Under the pieces are notes generated by a model, which had not been told where the DNA came from, did not search any database, and worked only from the letters and a program-made list of their open reading frames with translations. DNA of 64,000 nucleotides from Thalassospira tepidiphila MCCC 1A03514. Its GTDB lineage: Bacteria > Pseudomonadota > Alphaproteobacteria > Rhodospirillales > Thalassospiraceae. Made by a program: the position numbers and the translations under genes. The stretch lies in NCBI RefSeq assembly GCF_001662875.1, contig NZ_JPVZ01000003.1, forward strand, positions 186,001 through 250,000, written 5' to 3'. This document shows, one piece after another, positions 47,463 to 56,798 of the stretch (position 1 is the stretch's first letter; the number at the start of each line of letters is the position of its first letter).

Positions 47463-47485
47463 GGCGCGTTTCAGGCCCTCCGTGT

Positions 47486-49558
47486 CTAACCATTGCCAAG
47501 GCAAAAGTTCTGCCACATCTCCCTACAGGCTTCTTCGAACTCGGCTGCGACAGCAGGCGCGTGGAAGGCGCGGCTGCCCCGGATGCGATCGCGCATGTTT
47601 TCGCGAATGCTGGCCAGCGCCTTAAGATCGGATGCCAGCATGATGCACTTGTCGACATAGCCCTTTTCGGTTTCGGCACACAGCGCGCCAAGCCCGATAT
47701 CGCTTAAAACCGCAAGGCCAAGCCGCGATCCCGGCCGATCATCGGCCAGCGACACGAACGGAATGCCAAACCACAGCATCTCGTAATAGTTTTCAAGGCT
47801 GATGGCCGGAAACGGTGCCAGGCCGATGTCGATCTGGGCATAAAGGGCCGGTCGATCCTGGGGCTTTACCTTGCCCGCCAGATCCAGTCGATCACGCTTG
47901 ATCCCGGCCTGCCGGGTGCGGTCAAGGAACGTTTTGGCGGCATAGGAATCTTCAAGCACGTCATCCTGAATGACGATGCGGCTGTTGCTGACCTTGTTTA
48001 ATATCCGCGCAAAGCAATTCAGTGTTTCATCGCTGATATTGGCCAACCGATCAATGCAGCCAAACCGGATGATCTCTTCGCCGACGGCTGCCGGAAGGGG
48101 TGCCAATGGCAAGGCATCATCAAGCTCTGCCGGAAGGTATGGGCCAAGTGCCAGCGGATAGGGACGCTCGGAAAACATCTTGTTTTCGGCAAGTCCGCCG
48201 CCAAACACATCCTTGTGCCCGATCAGGTAATCCATCTCGGCCATGCCGGTGGTGATCGCAGACAGGCTGGCTTGGACCGGGGCGGCCTTAAGGGCAAATA
48301 CCTCGATCGGTTGGGTCGGATGAACGCCACAGACATCAATCAGGATATCGACCTTGTCCTTGCGAATGCGATCGGCAATCTGCATCGGATCCTGACCGCA
48401 AACCTCGCGCCAGCCATCGGCCATGACTTGCCATTGCCGTGTGACGTCGTCCGGTCGCGGTGTCGCGGAATACAGGAACAGCTCGATCTCATGCCGGTTC
48501 AGATGGCGCGCAAGTGCACTCAAAAGGCTGGATGATGCATGCTTGCAAAAGAACGGGGATAACCATCCGATGCGCAGTCGCTTGTCCGACTGTCGGGTGT
48601 TGGCAAAGGCCGGCTTGGCGGCAATTGGCATATGATGCTTGGCCCATGCCTTGGCGGCCTTGCTATGGGCGGCGCCATCCGTTGTGCCAAGCTTTGCACG
48701 CGCCCGTATCAAAAGCGCATCGGCCGTGGCATTATCCGGCGATGTCTCTATCAGGGTATCAAGTGTCTTGATTGTGCTATCAAGGTCGCCACAGCGCAGC
48801 GTGATGTCGGCCAGAACCAGATCAATCTCAACGGTGTCCTTGGTCAGGCGGCGCGCGGTCTTTAAAATCGCGATCGCCTTGGCATATTGCCCCTGATGGG
48901 CAAGTGACTGACCCAGCCCGCGAAGGCCCGGAACGTATTTCGCATCGATGCTTAGTGCTCGCTGATAAAGGTTCTGTGCCAGTTCCGGATAACCAAGGCG
49001 CAGGAAGGCCGACCCCACCCGGCAAATCAGTTCCGGGGAAATGCCCGCGGCCTCGGCAGCATGTTCAAGTGATTTAAGGGCGGCTTCTTCCTGCCCCAGA
49101 TCATGCAAGGTCTGCCCGAAAAGCAGCAATCCTTCATAATGATTTGGCTTCAGGCCAAGCAACCGGCCCAAAAGATCCATCGCCTGACCCAAATGGCCGC
49201 GTGGAATTTCAAGCCGTGCCAGATGATAAAGGGCGGTGGGGAAATCCCCATGGTAACTTAAGGCCTGCTTAAACTGATCAATCGCCTTGTCAATCTGACC
49301 CGAACTTTCCAGCGCAATCGCATAGTTGCATCGGACCGCCGGGTTGGCAGCAAAACTCGTCAGGCAGTTCTCAAAAAGCTCAATCGCCTCGCCATGGCGG
49401 CCAAGGCCGGTCAGAAGGGTGGCAAGAAGATGCTCCGCCTCCGCATTGCCCGGTGACATGGCCAATGCCGCACGATAGATTTTCTCGGCTTCTTCGGGGC
49501 GATTGCCCTCATGCGCAGTCAGTCCGCGACGCAACAGTGTCTTGAGTTGGTCGGACAT
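47486..49558 (-). CDS. TPR protein with GT41 (O-GlcNAc transferase / SPINDLY-like) C-terminal domain
   Basis: A 690-residue soluble protein. Residues 1 to about 330 are tandem TPR units (GNRPEEAEKIYRAALAMSP and later repeats). The C-terminal part resembles GT41 transferases that glycosylate Ser/Thr: GWLSPFFCKHASSSLLSAL (with the conserved histidine), DILIDVCGVHPTQPIEVFALK and MDYLIGHKDVFG. The nucleotide-sugar loop that is Thr-rich in GT41 (for example TTTTCEALW) reads AISLENYYEMLW here, near 47771-47815. Donor and targets are unknown. ATG 49558 has GGAG about ten bases upstream. It converges on gmhB with 23 bp between stops. Confidence 0.82.
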   Translation of the reverse strand: MSDQLKTLLRRGLTAHEGNRPEEAEKIYRAALAMSPGNAEAEHLLATLLTGLGRHGEAIELFENCLTSFAANPAVRCNYAIALESSGQIDKAIDQFKQALSYHGDFPTALYHLARLEIPRGHLGQAMDLLGRLLGLKPNHYEGLLLFGQTLHDLGQEEAALKSLEHAAEAAGISPELICRVGSAFLRLGYPELAQNLYQRALSIDAKYVPGLRGLGQSLAHQGQYAKAIAILKTARRLTKDTVEIDLVLADITLRCGDLDSTIKTLDTLIETSPDNATADALLIRARAKLGTTDGAAHSKAAKAWAKHHMPIAAKPAFANTRQSDKRLRIGWLSPFFCKHASSSLLSALARHLNRHEIELFLYSATPRPDDVTRQWQVMADGWREVCGQDPMQIADRIRKDKVDILIDVCGVHPTQPIEVFALKAAPVQASLSAITTGMAEMDYLIGHKDVFGGGLAENKMFSERPYPLALGPYLPAELDDALPLAPLPAAVGEEIIRFGCIDRLANISDETLNCFARILNKVSNSRIVIQDDVLEDSYAAKTFLDRTRQAGIKRDRLDLAGKVKPQDRPALYAQIDIGLAPFPAISLENYYEMLWFGIPFVSLADDRPGSRLGLAVLSDIGLGALCAETEKGYVDKCIMLASDLKALASIRENMRDRIRGSRAFHAPAVAAEFEEACREMWQNFCLGNG

Positions 49559-50147
49559 GGGGTTGCGGATCTCCACCTGATGGTCTGGGTAAGGGCCTCG
49601 GCCCAAGCAGTCTTGCCTGACATTAAAGGGTTCAGCCCGTCCTTTAAAGCATGCAGTTACCAGATCGCGGATTACCGCCTGAAATGCAGGAAAAAAAGAA
49701 CCCCGAACCTGTATGAGGGTCCGGGGTCAGAATGGGAGTGGGAGAATCGCCTGGCGGCGATAATCCCCCATACGATATGTGTTGTTTGGTTAGAGGTCGC
49801 CTATTCAATGGAATAGTTTTCCGGGTATTTGGGATAGGTCGCATGGTCAATCGTCGCAAAACCTGTGAACTGGCTCACAAAATTGCACGCTGACACTGGT
49901 GAATGAGCGATTTTAAGCAAACTCTGAGGATAGAAAGTGCTGCCAAAAACGCGTTCGCAGTTCGCGGGCAAAGTGATGTGCGTTTAGCAATCGTACCGAA
50001 TGACGGATTTTGGCGAAATTTTCGGGCAAAAAACTGTCAAAGCGCGCGAATACTGTGCTAGAACGCACCTATATACAAAAGGCATCGGGGATGCTGACCC
50101 CGTACCCGAAAGAAACGCCACCAGTGATTTAAAGAGAGGTTCCTTCC
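49559..50147. other. Intergenic region holding a structured minus-strand leader and the ilvD promoter
   Basis: 589 bp between the divergent GT41-like gene and ilvD. The minus strand has two adjacent hairpins, one at about 49739-49772 (gggagaatcgcc / ggcgataatccc) and a terminator-like one at 49700-49727 followed by T7. A 25-codon minus-strand frame (49801-49878, GTG start) and a 14-codon frame ending just before the terminator hairpin lie upstream. The plus side carries AGAGAGG as ilvD ribosome-binding site. No protein family is recognised. Confidence 0.55.
49691..49727 (-). terminator. Terminator or attenuator on the minus strand upstream of the GT41-like gene
   Basis: Stem 49700-49709 (accccgaacc) with 49718-49727 (ggtccggggt, one mismatch), followed on the minus strand by a T7 run (49691-49697). 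It lies about 133 bp upstream of the GT41-like start codon, in the same direction, so it could end a small RNA or attenuate that gene. Confidence 0.75.
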
Positions 50148-52001
50148 ATGCCGGAATATCGGTCCCGTACAACAACACATGGCCGCAACATGGCTGGTGC
50201 GCGCGGCCTTTGGCGCGCCACTGGCATGAAAGACGAAGACTTCGACAAGCCGATCATTGCGGTCGTCAACAGCTTCACCCAGTTTGTGCCCGGTCACGTG
50301 CATCTCAAAGACCTCGGTCAGATGGTCGCACGCGAGATTGAGGCATCCGGCGGTGTCGCCAAGGAATTCAACACCATTGCCGTTGATGATGGCATCGCGA
50401 TGGGCCATGACGGCATGCTCTATAGCCTGCCGTCGCGCGAAATCATTGCTGATTCCGTCGAATACATGGTCAATGCCCATTGCGCCGATGCGATGGTCTG
50501 CATTTCCAACTGCGATAAAATTACCCCGGGCATGTTGATGGCTGCGATGCGCCTCAATGTCCCGTGCGTGTTCGTCTCCGGTGGCCCGATGGAGGCCGGC
50601 AAGGTCACCATCGAAGGCAAGGAACATCACCTTGATCTGGTCGATGCCATGGTGCAGGCGGCCGACCCGAACATCTCCGACGAACAGGTCAAAACCGTTG
50701 AACGTTCGGCATGCCCGACTTGCGGCTCGTGCTCTGGCATGTTTACCGCCAACTCGATGAACTGCCTGGCCGAGGCGCTCGGTCTGGCACTTCCGGGTAA
50801 CGGTTCGGTGCTGGCAACCCACGCCGCGCGTCAGGAGCTGTTCCTTGAAGCCGCCCGTACCTCGGTCAAGTTGGCGCGTCGTTACTACGAAGAAGAAGAC
50901 GAGGGCGCGACCCCGCGCGGTATCGCAACCTTCAAGGCATTTGAAAACGCCATGGCGCTTGATATCGCCATGGGTGGGTCGACCAACACGGTTCTGCACC
51001 TGCTGGCGATCGCCAAGGAAGCCGAAGTCGACTTCACCATGACCGATATGGACCGCCTGTCGCGCAAGATCCCGTATCTGTCCAAGGTCGCACCGAACCA
51101 TCCGATGTTCCACATGGAAGACGTCCATCGTGCCGGTGGCATCATGCGAATTCTCGGCGAACTCGATCGTGCAGGGCTGCTGCATACCGATGTCTCGACC
51201 GTGCATTCCAAGACCATGGCCGACGCCCTTGAAAAGTGGGACATCAAACGCACCACCAACGAGGCGGTACACAAATTCTTCCGCGCCATGCCGGGCGGGA
51301 TTCCGACCCAAACCGCGTTCAGTCAGGAACGTTATTGGGATGATCTGGATCTTGATGAAAAAGAAGGCTGCATTCGCGATGTCGCCCATGCCTATAGTCA
51401 GGATGGCGGTCTTGCCGTTCTGTTTGGCAACTTGGCCGCCAATGGCTGCGTGGTCAAAACCGGCGGTGTTGATGAAAGCATCCTGAAATTCACCGGCCCG
51501 GCCGTGATTTGCGAAAGCCAGGACGAGGCCGTTGCCAAGGTTCTTGGTGGCGAGGTCAAGGAAGGCGACGTTGTCGTCATCCGCTACGAAGGCCCCAAAG
51601 GTGGTCCGGGCATGCAGGAAATGCTGTATCCGACCAGCTATCTCAAATCGATGGGGCTGGGCAAGGCCTGTGCGCTGGTTACCGATGGCCGCTTCTCGGG
51701 CGGGACATCTGGTCTTTCAATCGGTCACGTATCCCCCGAAGCAGCCGCTGGCGGTGACATCGCGCTGGTCGAGCCGGGTGACATGATCGAAATCGACATC
51801 CCGAACCGCTCGATCCGCATTGCGGTCGATGATGCAGTTCTGGCTGCCCGCCGTCAGGCGATGGAGGCCAAGGGCCCCGAAGCATGGCGTCCGGCCAAGC
51901 CGCGCAAGCGCAAGGTCTCAACCGCCCTTCGTGCCTATGCCGCCATGGCCACCAGTGCCGATCAGGGTGCGGTCCGTGACGTCACGCAGGTTGAGTTCTG
52001 A
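50148..52001 (+). CDS. ilvD: Dihydroxy-acid dehydratase
   Basis: A 617-residue iron-sulfur enzyme, the third step of isoleucine/valine synthesis. Cluster cysteines are visible in [12 protein letters not shown] and [18 protein letters not shown], which matches the [4Fe-4S] class, and the C-terminal [15 protein letters not shown] is standard. The AGAGAGG site precedes ATG 50148. It is monocistronic, with a strong terminator at 52031-52058. Sulfur- and iron-linked sensitivity to oxidants is typical of the class. Confidence 0.96.
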   Translation: MPEYRSRTTTHGRNMAGARGLWRATGMKDEDFDKPIIAVVNSFTQFVPGHVHLKDLGQMVAREIEASGGVAKEFNTIAVDDGIAMGHDGMLYSLPSREIIADSVEYMVNAHCADAMVCISNCDKITPGMLMAAMRLNVPCVFVSGGPMEAGKVTIEGKEHHLDLVDAMVQAADPNISDEQVKTVERSACPTCGSCSGMFTANSMNCLAEALGLALPGNGSVLATHAARQELFLEAARTSVKLARRYYEEEDEGATPRGIATFKAFENAMALDIAMGGSTNTVLHLLAIAKEAEVDFTMTDMDRLSRKIPYLSKVAPNHPMFHMEDVHRAGGIMRILGELDRAGLLHTDVSTVHSKTMADALEKWDIKRTTNEAVHKFFRAMPGGIPTQTAFSQERYWDDLDLDEKEGCIRDVAHAYSQDGGLAVLFGNLAANGCVVKTGGVDESILKFTGPAVICESQDEAVAKVLGGEVKEGDVVVIRYEGPKGGPGMQEMLYPTSYLKSMGLGKACALVTDGRFSGGTSGLSIGHVSPEAAAGGDIALVEPGDMIEIDIPNRSIRIAVDDAVLAARRQAMEAKGPEAWRPAKPRKRKVSTALRAYAAMATSADQGAVRDVTQVEF

Positions 52002-52030
52002 TCTGCAGACAGTCGCAAGATAACCAAACA

Positions 52031-52058
52031 AAAAGGGCGCCGTTTGGCGCCCTTTTTT
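52031..52058. terminator. Bidirectional terminator, ilvD / ald
   Basis: A perfect 11-bp stem, 52031-52041 with 52046-52056 (aaaagggcgcc), a GTTT loop and T-run. It serves both convergent genes. Confidence 0.9.
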
Positions 52059-52078
52059 CATGATCGGATTTTGGCGGT

Positions 52079-53194
52079 TCAGGCCAATGCGCTTTCAATC
52101 GGCAGGTATTCATAGCCAAGCGCATCTGCCACGGCCTTATAGGTGATCTTGCCCGCATGGACGTTAAGCCCGGCTGCCAGATGCGGATCATCCTGACAGG
52201 CCTTCTTCCAGCCCTTGTCGGCAAGTGCCAGGGCAAAGGGCAGGGTGGCGTTATTGAGCGCAAAGGTTGATGTGCGCGCAACCGCACCCGGCATATTGGC
52301 CACGCAATAATGCACGACATCATCGACGATATAGGTCGGGTCAGCATGGGTGGTTGCCTTGGACGTTTCAAAACAACCGCCCTGATCAATCGCCACATCG
52401 ACAATCACCGATCCCGGCTTCATGCGCGACAGTTGCTCTTTCTTGATCAGTTTTGGTGCCGCAGCGCCGGGCACAAGAACCGCACCCACGACCATGTCAG
52501 CCTCAAGGACAAGCGCCTCGGTATCATCGATGGTGGCGTATTGGGTTTTGATGCGCGGGCCATACAGGTCATCAAGATAGGTCAGGCGTTTGACGTTTTT
52601 ATCAAGGATGATCACATCCGCCCCCATGCCTGCGGCAATGCGCGCGGCATTGGTGCCGACAACGCCACCGCCAATGACGACGACCTTGGCGGGCGCAACA
52701 CCCGGCACACCACCAAGCAACATGCCCCGTCCGCCATTGGCTTTCTGAAGGGCAGCTGCCCCGACCTGCGGGGCCATGCGACCAGCCACCTCTGACATTG
52801 GTGCCAGCAATGGCAAGCCACCTGCGCGGTCGGTCACAGTTTCATAGGCAATCGCGGTGACACCCGATTTGACCAGACCGGCGGTCTGATCCGGGTCCGG
52901 TGCCAGATGCAGATAGGTAAACAGCAACTGGCCTTCGCGGAGTTGCTCATACTCGACCTTCTGCGGTTCCTTGACCTTGATGATCATCTCTGCACTGGCA
53001 AAGATATCGGATGCGCTGGCCGCAATCGTCGCACCGGCGGCGACATAATCATTATCGGCAAAGCCGATGCCGGCACCGGCCATGGTTTCGACCTGTACCT
53101 TGTGGCCGTGTGCGACCAGTTCACGGACCGAACTTGGCGTCAGTCCGACACGGTATTCGTGGTTTTTGATTTCCTTTGGAACACCAATCAGCAT
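52079..53194 (-). CDS. ald: Alanine dehydrogenase
   Basis: A 371-residue NAD-dependent enzyme that interconverts L-alanine and pyruvate plus ammonia. The N-terminal signature [20 protein letters not shown], the Rossmann motif [16 protein letters not shown] and the [13 protein letters not shown] segment are all present. ATG 53194 has GGAGGAA six bases upstream; the longer frame to 53335 is not credible. It is divergent from an Lrp/AsnC-type regulator, which is a common arrangement for substrate-induced control of ald. Confidence 0.96.
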   Translation of the reverse strand: MLIGVPKEIKNHEYRVGLTPSSVRELVAHGHKVQVETMAGAGIGFADNDYVAAGATIAASASDIFASAEMIIKVKEPQKVEYEQLREGQLLFTYLHLAPDPDQTAGLVKSGVTAIAYETVTDRAGGLPLLAPMSEVAGRMAPQVGAAALQKANGGRGMLLGGVPGVAPAKVVVIGGGVVGTNAARIAAGMGADVIILDKNVKRLTYLDDLYGPRIKTQYATIDDTEALVLEADMVVGAVLVPGAAAPKLIKKEQLSRMKPGSVIVDVAIDQGGCFETSKATTHADPTYIVDDVVHYCVANMPGAVARTSTFALNNATLPFALALADKGWKKACQDDPHLAAGLNVHAGKITYKAVADALGYEYLPIESALA

Positions 53195-53401
53195 GTCGTT
53201 TCCTCCCGACAAAATCGTGGTAATCGGGGGAACTCCCCGGCGTTTCCGGAGTTTCCCGGGCGGTTGGAATACGATGCCGCCTCTTTTGTTATTATTCTTG
53301 AATGATACCCTAAAAATTGGGCAATTAATCTTCATTTCAAGGGGCTTTTGATGATATCATTGCTATATAATTCAACAGAAACACCATGACGTCGGAGGAT
53401 T
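53195..53401. promoter_or_regulatory. Divergent control region ald / Lrp-type regulator
   Basis: 207 bp, AT-rich between 53280 and 53390 (for example ttgggcaattaatcttcatt and gatgatatcattgctatataattc). Lrp-type proteins bind such AT-rich divergent regions. No single clear dyad could be assigned by eye. Confidence 0.5.
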
Positions 53402-53866
53402 ATGCGAATGGAGATGGACGAACGGGATCGGATGATTCTGCGTTTGCTGCAGAAAGACGGTCGCATCAGCAATGCTGAACTTGCTGAAAAGGTGAACCTG
53501 TCGGCCTCTGCCTGCCTGCGCCGTGTACGGCTTCTTGAAGAGGCGGGCTTCATTGATCACTACACCATGCTTCTTAATCCCGCGCGGATCGGCAAGCCGG
53601 GCAATGCCTTTGTCAATATCGCGATCACCCGCCAAACCCGCGAGGCGCTTGAAACCTTCGAGCTCGAAATTCAAAAGGTGCCTGAAGTTGTCGAATGTTA
53701 TTTGCTGGCCGGGCAAAGCGACTATCTTGTGCATGTCGTCTATAGCGACACCGCCGACTATGAACGCATCCACAGCGAAGTCCTGACCCAGCTTCCCGGT
53801 GTCGAACGTGTGCAGACCGTCATCACGCTCCGCGAAGTCAAACGCACCACCGAACTGCCGGTCTGA
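53402..53866 (+). CDS. Lrp/AsnC family transcriptional regulator
   Basis: A 154-residue regulator. The N-terminal winged helix-turn-helix is MILRLLQKDGRISNAELAEKVNLSASACLRRVRLLEEAG and the C-terminal RAM domain is VPEVVECYLLAGQSDYLVHVV. Divergence from ald makes it the probable alanine-responsive activator. GGAGG at 53394-53398 is only three bases from ATG 53402 and nine bases from ATG 53408, so the latter is equally possible. Confidence 0.92.
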   Translation: MRMEMDERDRMILRLLQKDGRISNAELAEKVNLSASACLRRVRLLEEAGFIDHYTMLLNPARIGKPGNAFVNIAITRQTREALETFELEIQKVPEVVECYLLAGQSDYLVHVVYSDTADYERIHSEVLTQLPGVERVQTVITLREVKRTTELPV

Positions 53867-54204
53867 GCTGTGATCTGCCGTCGGATCCCGGTTATTTCAC
53901 GATATGGAATGTCATGAAGTGATGCCGGGCCAGTGGCGCCTGGTCATCATCCCGGTTGGTGGGGCGGAATGCGACTCGAACAAAAAACTGTACGATATTT
54001 GTGGTTTTGTTCAGAATGCGTTATGGTGATTGATTATATGTGACCGGAATTCATCTAAATTGGTCTATATTTGGTCAGAAAAATGTATGCGTTTTCAATG
54101 CTTCATGAATTTTGTCCAGTTATTCCAATCCTGCAGTTTGACTTTTAGGTGAATTAAAATGCAATAATATGCCCGGGGAAAATACGTTGGGGGAAATTAA
54201 TCAA
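53867..54204. other. Intergenic region upstream of the TetR-type gene
   Basis: 338 bp, AT-rich, without a gene. One 8-bp inverted repeat, gaacaaaa at 53978-53985 and ttttgttc at 54005-54012 with a 19-nt spacer, may be a regulatory site. Otherwise nothing recognisable. Confidence 0.55.
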
Positions 54205-54915
54205 ATGGAACAAGACAATCTTGTTCGCGCTCGTAGCCATGAGCAGAAACTAAAACGCCGTGCTGATATTCTCGAAGCTGCCCGCAAGCTCTATCTCGAA
54301 GGTGATGGAACCCTGCCGTCGGCAGCCGAGGTCGCACGCAAGGCGAACTTGGCCAAGGGCACGCTTTACCTTTATTTTTCAAGCAAGGAAGCATTGTTTC
54401 TTGAAGTGTTGCGTCACTTCCAGAAAGAGTGGTTTGAAAACAATCTTGATGTGATTGATCAGGAAGCGCTGCGTCGGCCCGAAGAACGGGATTCGACCCG
54501 TGTGGCCCGCCAGTTCGTGCAATATCTGGTCAAGAACGACAAGTTCCTGCATCTCGCATCACTGTCGCAAGGTGTTCTGGAATCCGGCTCGGACGATGAA
54601 ATGGTCGTCAACCAGCGCCGCTTCCTGGCATCCATGGTCAAACGTACCGCCGATGCCCTGGCAGAGCTGTATGAAATCACACCGGATGCCGCCAGCAAGC
54701 TGATGCGCTCTTCCTATGCGCTGGTTCTGGGCCTGTGGCAGATGTCGCAGCTGCCGGACCGCGTCATCAAGCTGATGGAACAGAACGCGCTCAATAACCT
54801 GATCATTGATTTCGAAGAAGCCGCCGAAGAGGCTGTTGTCTCTTACTGGCAGGTTTCGGCACCCGGCATGAAATGCCGTGAAATGATGCGCAAGGCGGCC
54901 GAAGGCAACTGCTGA
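54205..54915 (+). CDS. TetR family transcriptional regulator
   Basis: A 236-residue regulator. The HTH domain lies at about residues 20-70, with the recognition helix within AEVARKANLAKGTLYLYFSSKEALF. The C-terminal ligand-binding domain is helical and divergent. ATG 54205 is preferred over an in-frame ATG at 54169 because GGGGGAA lies about nine bases upstream. No adjacent transporter or enzyme gene in the same direction suggests a target; the polyamine cluster on the other strand is separated by the terminator. Confidence 0.88.
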   Translation: MEQDNLVRARSHEQKLKRRADILEAARKLYLEGDGTLPSAAEVARKANLAKGTLYLYFSSKEALFLEVLRHFQKEWFENNLDVIDQEALRRPEERDSTRVARQFVQYLVKNDKFLHLASLSQGVLESGSDDEMVVNQRRFLASMVKRTADALAELYEITPDAASKLMRSSYALVLGLWQMSQLPDRVIKLMEQNALNNLIIDFEEAAEEAVVSYWQVSAPGMKCREMMRKAAEGNC

Positions 54916-54943
54916 GCCGAGGCCACGACAAGCCCAAATGCAA

Positions 54944-54978
54944 AACAGCGCCGGATGATTTTCCGGCGCTGTTTTTTT
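54944..54978. terminator. Terminator after the TetR-type gene
   Basis: A 12-bp stem, 54944-54955 with 54962-54973 (aacagcgccgga), followed by T-run. It also faces the end of the polyamine permease operon. Confidence 0.9.
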
Positions 54979-55020
54979 GTGTTGTCTGCGTAACGGCGGC
55001 AGGCGGCCCCAATTAGCGCC

Positions 55021-55860
55021 TTAGTGTTGCGCGTCCGCCCCGGCAGAGGCACGGCTGCGCATCCGCTCGGACCGCAGGATCATCAGGCTTGCAATCACGA
55101 TCATCACCGACACCGCCAGAATGATCAGGGTTGCCAGTGCGTTGATTTCCGGCGAGACCCCCAGACGCACCGATGAAAACACCTTCATCGGAAGCGTGGT
55201 CGATCCTGGCCCTGCGACAAAGCTTGCAATCACCAGATCATCCAGCGACAGGGTGAAGGACAGCAGCCACCCGGCCAGCAACGCTGGCAGGATCATCGGA
55301 AGCGTGATGACAAAGAAGATCTTGGCTGGCTTAGCACCCAGATCCATTGCCGCTTCCTCGACCGAGGTATCCATCCCCGACAGGCGCGATTGCACCACAA
55401 CTGCGACATAGGCCGCACAGAAGGTCGTATGTGCAATCGTGATCGTCGAAAGACCACGCCCGGCTGGCCAGCCAATCATTTGCTCAAGCGTTACAAACAA
55501 CAGCAAAAGCGACAGACCGGTAATAACCTCTGGCATCACCAGCGGGGCGGCAATCATGCCTGAAAACAGCGTGCGTCCCTTGAACCGGCCAAAGCGTGAC
55601 ATCACAAGTCCCGCCGGGGTGCCAAGGGCCAGGGCAAGCGTTGCTGACATCACCCCGATGCGCAGGCTGTTCCAGGCGGCATCAATCATGCCGTCATTGG
55701 AAAACAGCGACACATACCACTTGGTCGAAAAGCCCGCCCAGACGGTCACAAGCTTCCCTTCGTTAAAGGAATAGATCATGACAAGCAGGATCGGCACATA
55801 CAGAAAGGCAAAGCCAAACACCAATGCCGAAATCAGGAAGGTTGAACGTTTGCTGCTCAT
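55021..55860 (-). CDS. potC: Polyamine ABC transporter permease, PotC/PotI-type
   Basis: A 279-residue membrane protein with about six helices and the permease EAA-like loop (EEAAMDLGAKPAKIFFVITLPMILP). It pairs with the second permease to form the channel for putrescine or spermidine uptake. The start (MSSKRSTFLIS) overlaps the stop of the upstream permease (ATGA). It is the last gene of the ATPase-permease-permease operon. Confidence 0.92.
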   Translation of the reverse strand: MSSKRSTFLISALVFGFAFLYVPILLVMIYSFNEGKLVTVWAGFSTKWYVSLFSNDGMIDAAWNSLRIGVMSATLALALGTPAGLVMSRFGRFKGRTLFSGMIAAPLVMPEVITGLSLLLLFVTLEQMIGWPAGRGLSTITIAHTTFCAAYVAVVVQSRLSGMDTSVEEAAMDLGAKPAKIFFVITLPMILPALLAGWLLSFTLSLDDLVIASFVAGPGSTTLPMKVFSSVRLGVSPEINALATLIILAVSVMIVIASLMILRSERMRSRASAGADAQH

Positions 55861-56798
55861 TGCTGGCCTTCCTCCTGCTTGGTCTGGATATGCTGGAACC
55901 ACATGATCGGAACGACAAGGAACAGCAGCATCGCAATTGCAACGCTTGACGCAATCGGCCAGTCACGGTTGGCAAAGAACTCGTTCCAGAGGGTTCGACC
56001 GATCATCAAGGTGTTCGGACCGCCCAGAAGTTCCGGAATAACGAATTCACCCACGGCCGGAATAAACACCAGAAGTGAGCCTGCCAAAATCCCCGGCATG
56101 GAAAGCGGCAGCGTGATCTTGGCAAAGGCCTGCCAGGGCTTGCAGCCCAGATCAAGGGCGGCTTCCACCAAACTGACATCCATTTTTTCAAGCGTGGAAT
56201 ATAGCGGCAGGATCATGAAGGGCAGGTAGGTATAGACAATCCCGACATAGACCGCGAATTCCGTCTGACGCATGATCAGCGGCTCGGAAATGATGCCGGT
56301 CCACATAAGGAACGCGTTGATCAAGCCTTCGCGGTCAAGGATCCCGATCCAGGCATATACACGGATCAGAAAGCTCGTCCAGAACGGCAGGATGACCAGC
56401 ATCAGCAACACACTGCGCATCGATCCTTGTGCGCGCGCAATGCCGTACGCCATCGGATAACCGATCAGAAGCGTGATGACGGTCGATATCGCCGCAATCC
56501 GGATCGAGTTGAGGTAGGCCGTGACATAAAGGCTGTCAGATAGAAGGAACAGGTAGTTCCCGAAATTGAGCGTGACCGTGATGCCTTCATCGATCCATTC
56601 AAACAGCGGCGTATAGGGCGGCTGCGCATATTCGGCGACGGAAAAGCTGATCTTGAGAACGATCAGGAACGGCACAAGGAAGAACAAAAACAGCCAGAAA
56701 TACGGGATACCAACCACTAGTACCCGGCCATGTTTGATCATCCAGCGATCAAAACGTTGTTTGAGGGTCAAGCGGCCCTCTTGCTTGTCACTGCTCAT
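55857..56798 (-). CDS. potB: Polyamine ABC transporter permease, PotB/PotH-type
   Basis: A 313-residue membrane protein with an N-terminal cytoplasmic stretch, about six helices and the permease loop EAALDLGCKPWQAFAKITLPLSMPG. The start overlaps the ATPase stop by four bases (ATGA) and the stop overlaps the next permease. The longer PotH-like N-terminus hints at putrescine specificity, which is weak evidence. Confidence 0.92.
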   Translation of the reverse strand: MSSDKQEGRLTLKQRFDRWMIKHGRVLVVGIPYFWLFLFFLVPFLIVLKISFSVAEYAQPPYTPLFEWIDEGITVTLNFGNYLFLLSDSLYVTAYLNSIRIAAISTVITLLIGYPMAYGIARAQGSMRSVLLMLVILPFWTSFLIRVYAWIGILDREGLINAFLMWTGIISEPLIMRQTEFAVYVGIVYTYLPFMILPLYSTLEKMDVSLVEAALDLGCKPWQAFAKITLPLSMPGILAGSLLVFIPAVGEFVIPELLGGPNTLMIGRTLWNEFFANRDWPIASSVAIAMLLFLVVPIMWFQHIQTKQEEGQQ

